Source of the DNA: an uncultured Oscillospiraceae bacterium
GTDB taxonomy: Bacteria > Bacillota > Clostridia > Oscillospirales > Ruminococcaceae
Length of the DNA stretch: 5,239 bases
Direction of reading: 5' to 3'
Assembly: GCA_900547015.1 (NCBI GenBank)
Contig: URFD01000109.1
Location: forward strand, 1 to 5,239
Shown in pieces: positions 1 to 5,239 of the stretch. The translations under genes and the position numbers were made by a program. Below the pieces are notes generated by a model. That model made no database searches, was not told the DNA's origin, and saw nothing but the letters and a program-made list of their open reading frames with translations. Each line of letters begins with the position of its first letter. The first letter of the stretch is position 1.

Positions 1-13
1 CATTATGAAATTT

Positions 14-19
14 AGAGGG
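14..19 (+). promoter_or_regulatory. Ribosome binding site of hypE
   Basis: AGAGGG lies 6 nt before the ATG at 26. It also decides the start: the ATG at 5 is upstream of the site and the ATG at 20 abuts it with no spacing, so neither can use it. Nothing else upstream is visible because the window begins here. Confidence 0.75.
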
Positions 20-25
20 ATGAAC

Positions 26-940
26 ATGAATTTTCCCAACATCATCAATATCCAAAAGTTCTCCGTCCATGACGGAGACGGCATCCGTACCACCGTCTTT
101 TTCAAGGGCTGCAAGCTCAACTGCTGGTGGTGCCACAATCCGGAAAGCCAGAACTTCAAACCGGAGCTGATGTACAACGCCGAGCGCTGTACCGGCTGTG
201 CCCGCTGCATCGAGGTTTGTCCGCAGCACGGCATCCGCATGGTCGATGGCCAGTTCCTGGCTGACCGCAGCAAATGCGACGCTTGCGGAACCTGCACCGA
301 TGCGTGTCTGAACAACGCCCGCGAAATCTGCGGCCGCACCTACACCATCAAGGAGCTCATCCGCGAAATCGAAAAGGACCAGATGTTCTACGAGGAGTCC
401 GGCGGCGGCGTCACTCTGTCCGGCGGCGAATCGATGCTGCAAGACCCGGAATATATGGAACAGCTTTGCCGCCAGCTGCACCGCAAGGGCTTTAATATTG
501 CGGTAGACACCTGCGGCTTCGCTCCGTGGAGCACCTACGAGAGGGTTCTGCCTTATGTGGACACCTTCCTGTACGACATCAAGCTCATGGACCCTGAGCG
601 TCACAAGAAATACATGGGTCAGGACAACACCCTGATTCTGGAAAATCTCAAGAAGCTCAGCGCGGCAGGAGCCAACATCAACCTGCGAATCCCGCTGATT
701 ACACCGGTCAACACCGGTGATCAGGATATTCAGGAGATCATCTCCTTCCTCAAGGAGAACGACATCCGAATCGTCAAAACCAATCTGCTGCCCTACCACA
801 ACACCGGCAACCACAAGTATGAGAAGCTTGGCGAGGACTACAAGGGCATCACCTTCGAGCGGCCGAGCGACGAGCGGCTTGAACAGATTAGACAGCAATT
901 CATCGGGGCTGGCTTTACCAGCGTGAAAATCGGCGGTTAA
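26..940 (+). CDS. hypE: Radical SAM glycyl radical enzyme activase, HypE type (trans-4-hydroxy-L-proline dehydratase activating enzyme)
   Basis: Predicted cytosolic activase, 304 aa from the ATG at 26. Using S-adenosylmethionine and a reduced [4Fe-4S] cluster, this family makes a 5'-deoxyadenosyl radical that takes a hydrogen from the conserved glycine of a partner glycyl radical enzyme. Seen in the sequence: the N-terminal DGDGIRTTVFFKGC segment typical of the pyruvate formate-lyase activase family; the radical SAM CxxxCxxC motif at Cys29, Cys33 and Cys36; a ferredoxin-like insert with two CxxCxxCxxxC sets (Cys55/58/61/65 and Cys84/87/90/94), as in activases of non-PFL glycyl radical enzymes; and the GGE SAM-binding motif at 133-135 after a GGGVTLS stretch. 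The second Cys set ends in CL instead of the usual CP, and GGE is followed by Ser-Met where many relatives have Pro-Leu; neither removes a ligand. The partner is inferred to be the adjacent hypD, 54 nt downstream. The family call is firm; the exact partner rests on context. HypE/HypD here are unrelated to the hydrogenase maturation proteins with the same names. Confidence 0.94.
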   Translation: MNFPNIINIQKFSVHDGDGIRTTVFFKGCKLNCWWCHNPESQNFKPELMYNAERCTGCARCIEVCPQHGIRMVDGQFLADRSKCDACGTCTDACLNNAREICGRTYTIKELIREIEKDQMFYEESGGGVTLSGGESMLQDPEYMEQLCRQLHRKGFNIAVDTCGFAPWSTYERVLPYVDTFLYDIKLMDPERHKKYMGQDNTLILENLKKLSAAGANINLRIPLITPVNTGDQDIQEIISFLKENDIRIVKTNLLPYHNTGNHKYEKLGEDYKGITFERPSDERLEQIRQQFIGAGFTSVKIGG

Positions 941-947
941 GCCGCTG
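931..947 (+). other. Small hairpin spanning the hypE stop codon
   Basis: CGGCGG (931-936) can pair with CCGCTG (942-947), one pair being G-U, around a 5-nt loop that contains the TAA stop. The stem is short and no T-run follows directly; a T-rich tract begins only at 962. It could be a weak attenuator or an mRNA end-protecting or processing structure between activase and enzyme, but may be fortuitous. Confidence 0.3.
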
Positions 948-978
948 TCCCGAATCCACCGTTTTTTATATTATTTTT

Positions 979-986
979 GAGAGGAG
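979..986 (+). promoter_or_regulatory. Strong ribosome binding site of hypD, preceded by a T-rich tract
   Basis: GAGAGGAG lies 8 nt before the ATG at 995, close to the ideal for anti-Shine-Dalgarno pairing. The preceding 962-978 is almost entirely A and T, unlike the GC-rich coding sequence on either side. An unstructured U-rich leader next to a strong site would favour efficient initiation, which fits the need for far more dehydratase than activase (inference). Confidence 0.8.
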
Positions 987-994
987 ATCCTACT

Positions 995-3370
995 ATGGAA
1001 GAAAGAGGCATGAACGCCCGCATCCAGAAACTGCGCCGTCAGAGCCTGGATACCCCGGCACGCATCTACATGGAGCGCGCTGACCTGATGACCGACGCAT
1101 ATAAGAAGTACGAAGGTAGCGTATCCGTTCCGGAAATGCGCGCACTGGCTTTCAAATACTTCATGGAAAACAAACACCTGTGCATCAATGACGGCGAGCT
1201 GATCGTCGGCGAAAAGGGCGACGGTCCGCAGAAATCTCGAACCTTCCCAGAGCTGTGCTGCCACACTCTGGAGGATATGCACGTCATGAACGACCGTGAC
1301 CTCATCAGCTTCAAGGTTACCGAAGAGGACCTGAAATTACAGGAAGAAAAGATTATCCCTTACTGGGAGAACCGCTCCATCCGTCACAAAATCATCGAAT
1401 CGATGACACAGGAATGGCGCGACTGCTATGAGTCCGGTATCTTCACCGAGTTCATGGAGCAGCGTGGCCCGGGCCACACCGTTGGTTCCCAGAAAATCTA
1501 CACCAAAGGCTTCCTCGATTACAAACAGGACATCCAGGATTCGATGAATAAGCTGGACTTCCTCAATGACCCGGAGGCTCTGGACAAACAGCACGAGCTC
1601 AACGCGATGTCCATCGCTTGCGACGCAATCATGATTCTGGGTCAGCGCTATGCCGCACTGGCAAGAGAGCTGGCTGAGAAGGAAGCAGACCCGACCCGCA
1701 AGGAGGAGCTGCTCCAGATTGCACACAACTGTGATGTGGTTCCTGCTCACAAGCCGGAAACCTACTGGCAGGCAATCCAGATGTACTGGTTCGTTCATCT
1801 GGGCGTTACCACCGAGCTGAACCCATGGGATGCTTACAGCCCGGGCAGACTGGACCAGCACCTGTTCCCATTCTATGAGAAGGATGTAGAGGACGGTATC
1901 CTCGACGACGAGAAGGCACTCGAGCTGCTGGAATGTCTGTGGGTTAAATTCAACAACCAGCCTGCTCCTCCAAAGGTTGGCATCACCCTCAAGGAGAGCA
2001 GCACCTATACCGACTTTGCGAACATCAACACCGGCGGTATCACACCGGACGGCAAGGACGGCGTCAACGACGTCAGCTACCTGATTCTGGATTGTATGGA
2101 CGAGATGAAGCTGTTGCAGCCAAGCTCCAACGTACAGATTAGCAAAAAGACCCCACAGCGTTTCCTCAAACGCGCTTGCGAGATTTCCCGTAAAGGTTGG
2201 GGCCAGCCTGCATTCTACAACACCGACGCCATCATCCAGGAGCTGCTCAATGCCGGCAAGACCATTGAGGACGCAAGACGCGGCGGCACCAGCGGATGTG
2301 TTGAGACCGGCGCATTCGGCAACGAGGCTTATATCCTGACCGGATACTTCAACCTGCCGAAGATTCTGGAAATCACCCTGCACAACGGCTTTGACCCTGT
2401 CAGCAACAAACAGCTGGGTCTGAAGCTGGGCAACGCAGAGGACTTTAAGTCCTACGACGAGCTGTTCGAGGCTTACAAGAAACAGATTCGCCACTTTGCC
2501 GACATCAAGATTCGCGGCAACAACGTCATCGAAAAAATCTACAAGGATTATATGCCTGCTCCGTTCCTGTCCATCATCACCAACGACTGCATCAGCCGTG
2601 GTAAGGACTACAACGGCGGCGGTGCAAGATACAACACCACCTACATTCAGGGCGTTGGTATCGGCACCATCACCGACTCGCTGGCTGCCATCAAGTACAA
2701 TGTATACGATGAGAAGAGATTCTCCATGCATGACCTGATGGAGGCTCTGGACCACAACTTCGAGGGTTATCCGGAAATCTACAACTTCGTTTCCAACAAA
2801 ACTCCAAAATACGGCAACGATGACGACTATGCAGACGAAATCATGGAGTCCGTATTCGACTACTACTACCACACCGTTTCCGGTCGTCCGAACGTAAAGG
2901 GCGGAAGCTACCGCATCAATATGCTGCCGACCACCTGCCACGTATACTTCGGCGAGGTTATGCTGGCCAGCCCGAACGGCCGTCTGGCACACAAACCGGT
3001 TTCCGAGGGTATCTCTCCGGAGAAGGGCGCTGACGTTCACGGACCAACCTCCGTTATCAAGTCCTGCTCCAAGATGGACCACCTGCGTACCGGCGGTACC
3101 CTGCTCAACCAGAAGTTCACTCCAAGCGTTGTTGCCGGAGAAGAAGGTCTGGACAACATGGCAAACCTGGTTCGCTCCTACTTCAACATGGACGGCCACC
3201 ACATCCAGTTCAACGTCATTGACCGTCAGACTCTGATCAATGCGCAGAACAACCCTGAGGAATACAAGGATCTGATCGTTCGAGTCGCTGGCTACTCCGA
3301 CCACTTCCGCAACCTCAGCCGTGCTCTTCAGGACGAGATCATCGCCCGTACCGAGCAGTCCTTCAACTAA
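995..3370 (+). CDS. hypD: Glycyl radical enzyme trans-4-hydroxy-L-proline dehydratase (HypD)
   Basis: Predicted to remove water from trans-4-hydroxy-L-proline, giving (S)-1-pyrroline-5-carboxylate, by radical chemistry in the cytosol of an anaerobe. The protein is 791 aa from the ATG at 995. An N-terminal PFL-like domain leads to the thiyl-radical site GTSGCVETG, with Cys435 and the general-base Glu437, and the C-terminal radical loop RVAGYSDHF puts the glycyl radical on Gly766, 25 residues before the end. Recalling C. difficile HypD, whose catalytic residues are Cys434 and Gly765, every active-site position I could compare is kept with a +1 shift: Phe153, His161, Asp279, Ser335, Phe341, Glu437, Tyr451 and Thr646. 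This separates it from pyruvate formate-lyase, glycerol/diol dehydratases and choline lyase and supports the substrate directly. The start is chosen by the ribosome binding site at 979-986; a TTG at 977 in the same frame overlaps that site. The upstream activase and downstream P5C dehydrogenase agree with P5C as product. No frameshift or missing residue is seen. Confidence 0.96.
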   Translation: MEERGMNARIQKLRRQSLDTPARIYMERADLMTDAYKKYEGSVSVPEMRALAFKYFMENKHLCINDGELIVGEKGDGPQKSRTFPELCCHTLEDMHVMNDRDLISFKVTEEDLKLQEEKIIPYWENRSIRHKIIESMTQEWRDCYESGIFTEFMEQRGPGHTVGSQKIYTKGFLDYKQDIQDSMNKLDFLNDPEALDKQHELNAMSIACDAIMILGQRYAALARELAEKEADPTRKEELLQIAHNCDVVPAHKPETYWQAIQMYWFVHLGVTTELNPWDAYSPGRLDQHLFPFYEKDVEDGILDDEKALELLECLWVKFNNQPAPPKVGITLKESSTYTDFANINTGGITPDGKDGVNDVSYLILDCMDEMKLLQPSSNVQISKKTPQRFLKRACEISRKGWGQPAFYNTDAIIQELLNAGKTIEDARRGGTSGCVETGAFGNEAYILTGYFNLPKILEITLHNGFDPVSNKQLGLKLGNAEDFKSYDELFEAYKKQIRHFADIKIRGNNVIEKIYKDYMPAPFLSIITNDCISRGKDYNGGGARYNTTYIQGVGIGTITDSLAAIKYNVYDEKRFSMHDLMEALDHNFEGYPEIYNFVSNKTPKYGNDDDYADEIMESVFDYYYHTVSGRPNVKGGSYRINMLPTTCHVYFGEVMLASPNGRLAHKPVSEGISPEKGADVHGPTSVIKSCSKMDHLRTGGTLLNQKFTPSVVAGEEGLDNMANLVRSYFNMDGHHIQFNVIDRQTLINAQNNPEEYKDLIVRVAGYSDHFRNLSRALQDEIIARTEQSFN

Positions 3371-3382
3371 AACCTGTCATCT

Positions 3383-3421
3383 GTGGGGAGAGGGGAGCTT
3401 AGGGACTTCCCTCCCCTTCAC
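3383..3421 (+). other. G-rich/C-rich hairpin between hypD and pruA
   Basis: The 81-nt spacer contains GTGGGGAGAGGGGAG followed by CTTCCCTCCCCTTCAC. Alternative pairings exist: AGGGGAG (3391-3397) with CTCCCCT (3411-3417), 7 perfect pairs with a 13-nt loop, or GGGGAG (3385-3390) with CTCCCC (3411-3416), extendable inward past a bulge with G-C and G-U pairs. The sequence after it (ACATAATAATTCG) has no T-run, so it does not look like an intrinsic terminator. It more likely protects the 3' end of the hypD segment or sets the hypD:pruA ratio (inference). Confidence 0.55.
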
Positions 3422-3434
3422 ATAATAATTCGTG

Positions 3435-3442
3435 AAAGGGTG
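3435..3442 (+). promoter_or_regulatory. Ribosome binding site of pruA
   Basis: AAAGGGTG, 9 nt before the ATG at 3452, is a partial match to AAAGGAGGTG. It fixes the start at 3452; the same frame is open upstream to a GTG at 3383, but that start lies inside the hairpin and would add residues with no family counterpart. Confidence 0.65.
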
Positions 3443-3451
3443 TATCTACCA

Positions 3452-5080
3452 ATGAGTAACGCAAACTTCTCGATGCCAAAACCATACAACGAACCTGTCA
3501 AAGCATATCTGCCAGGCAGCCCAGAGCGCGAGGCTCTGAAGAAAGAGCTGGACCGTCAGGCTTCCCTGAAGGTAGAAATTCCGATTATCATCGGTGGTAA
3601 AGAGTACCACACCGATAACAAGGGCAAATGTGTCATGCCACATGACTTCAATCATGTTCTGGCTGAGTACAGCATCGCCGGCGAAACCGAACTCAAGCTC
3701 GCTGCTGACGCTGCAATGGCTGCAAAAGAAGAGTGGGCAAATATGCCTTGGGAACACAGAGCTTCCATCTTCCTGAAAGCTGCTGACCTGCTGGCTGGTC
3801 CATGGCGTGCAAAGATGAACGCTGCTACCATGCTGGGCCAGAGCAAGACCGCTTTCCAGGCTGAGATTGACTCTGCTTGCGAGCTTGCTGACTTCCTGCG
3901 CTACAACGTTGCATTTGCAGAGCAGATCTACAGCCAGCAGCCAGAAAACTCCCACGGCGTATGGAACCGCAGTGAGTACCGTCCTCTCGATGGCTTTGTA
4001 ATGGCAATCTCTCCATTCAACTTTACCTCCATCGGCGGCAACCTGTCCACTGCTCCTGCAATCATGGGCAACACCGTTATCTGGAAACCTGCTCAGACCG
4101 CAGCTCTGTCCAACTACTACTTCATGCAGCTGATGAAAGAAGCTGGTCTGCCGGACGGCGTTATCAACTTCGTACCATGCCGCGGCTCTGATGTCAGCAA
4201 ATATCTGCTGAGCGACCCACGCATGGCTGGCTTCCACTTCACCGGTTCTACCTCCGTATTCAGCGGCGTATGGAACCTGGTTGGCGAAAACATCAGCAAA
4301 TATCATTCTTATCCTCGTCTGGTCGGCGAAACCGGCGGTAAAGACTTCATCTTCGCTCATCCAACCGCTCAGGTGGAACCTCTGGTTGCTGCTATGGTTC
4401 GTGGCGCGTTCGAGTTCCAGGGTCAGAAATGCTCTGCTGCTTCCCGTGCTTATGTTCCTGCCAGCATCTGGCCACAGGTCAAAGAGCGTATGCTCGAAGA
4501 AACCGCTAAGCTGAAGATGGGCGATCCAAGAGACTTCACCAACTTCATGTGCGCTGTTATCGACGGGGCTTCCTTCAAGAAGATCTCCGAGTACATCGAC
4601 TACGCTAACGCTTCTGCTGATGCTGAAGTTCTGTGCGGCGGCTACGACGGCTCCAAGGGTTACTTCATCAAACCAACTGTAATTGAAGCAAAAACACCTG
4701 ACTTCAAGACCATGGTAGAAGAAATCTTTGGCCCAGTTCTGACCGTATATGTTTACGAGGACGAGAAGCTCGAAGAAACTCTGCACCTGTGCGACACCGC
4801 TTCTCCATACGGCCTGACCGGCGCTATCTTTGCTCAGGATAGAGCTGCTATCGTCATGATGGAAAAAGCACTCTCCAACGCAGCCGGCAACTTCTACATC
4901 AACGACAAGCCAACCGGCGCTGTTGTTGGTCAGCAGCCATTCGGCGGTGCTCGTGCTTCCGGTACCAACGACAAAGCAGGCAGCATGCTGAACCTGTATC
5001 GTTGGATCAGCCCACGCACCATCAAAGAGACCTTTGTTCCTTCCACTGACATCGCTTACCCATTCATGTGCGAAGAATAA
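3452..5080 (+). CDS. pruA: L-glutamate gamma-semialdehyde (1-pyrroline-5-carboxylate) dehydrogenase, ALDH4A1-like
   Basis: Predicted NAD+-dependent aldehyde dehydrogenase oxidising L-glutamate 5-semialdehyde, the hydrolysed form of P5C, to L-glutamate in the cytosol; 542 aa from the ATG at 3452. ALDH landmarks in order: SPFNF with oxyanion Asn190; WKP with cofactor-binding Lys212; FTGS at 263-266 in the Rossmann fold; GETGG with Glu293; GQKCSA with the nucleophile Cys327; EEIFGP with Glu424; and the aldehyde anchor region TGAVVGQQPFGGARASGTND starting at Thr488. The length, the Glu-Cys spacing of 34 and long identical stretches (NAAGNFYINDK, VGQQPFGGARASGTND) match the long group-1 P5C dehydrogenases (mammalian ALDH4A1, about 563 aa) better than the shorter Bacillus RocA type or the PutA domain. 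By my alignment Ala490 stands where ALDH4A1 has anchor Ser513, a conservative change. It is the third gene of the unit, 81 nt after hypD, and would consume the HypD product. Codon use differs from hypE: 20 of 32 prolines are CCA. Substrate confidence is high because both family and context agree. Confidence 0.95.
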   Translation: MSNANFSMPKPYNEPVKAYLPGSPEREALKKELDRQASLKVEIPIIIGGKEYHTDNKGKCVMPHDFNHVLAEYSIAGETELKLAADAAMAAKEEWANMPWEHRASIFLKAADLLAGPWRAKMNAATMLGQSKTAFQAEIDSACELADFLRYNVAFAEQIYSQQPENSHGVWNRSEYRPLDGFVMAISPFNFTSIGGNLSTAPAIMGNTVIWKPAQTAALSNYYFMQLMKEAGLPDGVINFVPCRGSDVSKYLLSDPRMAGFHFTGSTSVFSGVWNLVGENISKYHSYPRLVGETGGKDFIFAHPTAQVEPLVAAMVRGAFEFQGQKCSAASRAYVPASIWPQVKERMLEETAKLKMGDPRDFTNFMCAVIDGASFKKISEYIDYANASADAEVLCGGYDGSKGYFIKPTVIEAKTPDFKTMVEEIFGPVLTVYVYEDEKLEETLHLCDTASPYGLTGAIFAQDRAAIVMMEKALSNAAGNFYINDKPTGAVVGQQPFGGARASGTNDKAGSMLNLYRWISPRTIKETFVPSTDIAYPFMCEE

Positions 5081-5090
5081 GAGGTCTTAG

Positions 5091-5116
5091 AAAAATCGGC
5101 ACTGTCCCCGATTTTT
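5091..5116 (+). terminator. Intrinsic terminator of the hyp operon
   Basis: AAAAATCGG (5091-5099) and CCGATTTTT (5108-5116) form a perfect 9-bp stem with an 8-nt loop, beginning 10 nt after the pruA stop. The T-run makes up the distal arm, and the matching A-run means it could also act on minus-strand transcripts. Its position and symmetry make it the probable end of the operon transcript. Confidence 0.85.
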
Positions 5117-5165
5117 CATCTTCATAAGATTTCTCCTTTCAAAACCATAAATATTCTCACAAACG

Positions 5166-5198
5166 CGAACAGCCTTGGCAATCCGCCAATGCTGTTCG
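5166..5198. repeat. Imperfect inverted repeat, possible second terminator
   Basis: CGAACAGC (5166-5173) pairs with GCTGTTCG (5191-5198); after one C/T mismatch, TTGGC (5175-5179) pairs with GCCAA (5185-5189) around AATCC. The plus-strand continuation TCTTTCTATCTCT is pyrimidine-rich with few long T-runs, so it fits a back-up terminator for the operon only moderately. An operator or the end of a convergent transcript is also possible. Confidence 0.5.
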
Positions 5199-5218
5199 TC
5201 TTTCTATCTCTATACATG

Positions 5219-5239
5219 CACAAAAAAAGACACCTGAAA
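5219..5239 (-). terminator. Possible truncated terminator of a convergent minus-strand gene
   Basis: Read on the minus strand the window edge is CAGGTGTC followed by seven T, the look of the 3' arm and T-tract of an intrinsic terminator whose 5' arm would lie beyond the window. Only half of the structure is present, so this is tentative. Confidence 0.2.

Noticed and set aside
944..972. Internal promoter for hypD with -10 TATATT at 967-972
   Set aside because: The hexamer at the proper distance (GCTGTC) does not resemble a -35, and A/T-rich tracts give such -10 matches by chance.
977..994. TTG at 977 as the start of hypD
   Set aside because: The TTG overlaps the GAGAGGAG ribosome binding site itself, whereas the ATG at 995 has that site at 8-nt spacing and gives the expected family length.
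1337..3304. Very long open frame on the minus strand opposite hypD
   Set aside because: It is the antisense of a strongly supported gene; the translation is rich in Val, Leu and Ala without recognisable motifs, and such open antisense frames arise from biased codon use.
995..3370. Pyruvate formate-lyase, glycerol/diol dehydratase or choline lyase identity for the glycyl radical enzyme
   Set aside because: The single GCVETG cysteine site excludes the Cys-Cys pair of pyruvate formate-lyase, and the full set of HypD active-site residues is kept with one-residue offset to the C. difficile enzyme.
3421..3426. CATAAT as a -10 box of a pruA promoter
   Set aside because: It resembles TATAAT, but no TTGACA-like hexamer stands 16-18 nt upstream, where the hairpin lies instead; read-through from hypD is simpler.
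3446..4786. Long open frame on the minus strand opposite pruA
   Set aside because: Same reasoning: fully overlaps a confidently identified gene, no recognisable domain, and no sign of its own ribosome binding site was needed to explain the region.
5216..5239. ATG at 5216 opening a frame to the window edge as the start of the next gene
   Set aside because: Only eight codons are visible, and the upstream sequence is pyrimidine-rich with no ribosome binding site.
1..5239. CRISPR array, tRNA or rRNA gene, insertion sequence, or phage element
   Set aside because: No direct-repeat series, cloverleaf, transposase or terminal inverted repeats were seen; the window is almost fully taken by three metabolic genes.

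Overview
The window holds three complete, co-directional plus-strand genes that read as one catabolic operon for trans-4-hydroxy-L-proline (Hyp): a radical-SAM glycyl radical activase (hypE, 26-940), the glycyl radical enzyme trans-4-hydroxy-L-proline dehydratase (hypD, 995-3370), and a long, ALDH4A1-type L-glutamate gamma-semialdehyde / 1-pyrroline-5-carboxylate (P5C) dehydrogenase (pruA, 3452-5080). A clear intrinsic terminator follows at 5091-5116.

Organism: a glycyl radical enzyme requires an anaerobic lifestyle. Strong GA-rich ribosome binding sites, a moderately GC-rich coding sequence and close agreement of the dehydratase with the characterised Clostridioides difficile HypD suggest an anaerobic Bacillota, most likely a gut Clostridia of moderate-to-high GC (Oscillospiraceae-like). 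The genus cannot be read from the sequence.

Layout: 1-25, only the ribosome binding site of hypE is visible, so the operon promoter and anything upstream are outside the window. 26-940, hypE. 941-994, a 54-nt spacer with a small hairpin over the hypE stop, a T-rich tract and a strong ribosome binding site. 995-3370, hypD. 3371-3451, an 81-nt spacer with a G-rich/C-rich hairpin. 3452-5080, pruA. 5081-5239, non-coding, with an intrinsic terminator, a second inverted repeat and, at the edge, what may be half of a minus-strand terminator.

How the genes work together: HypE installs the glycyl radical on HypD; HypD dehydrates Hyp to P5C; P5C dehydrogenase oxidises P5C, through its open form glutamate semialdehyde, to glutamate with NADH formation. 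The well-known arrangement pairs hypD with proC (P5C reductase), making proline as a Stickland electron acceptor. Here the third gene points the other way, so Hyp would be an electron donor and a source of glutamate. This change of metabolic direction is the most interesting point of the window. The proline-codon gradient along the three genes and the hairpin between hypD and pruA are secondary points.
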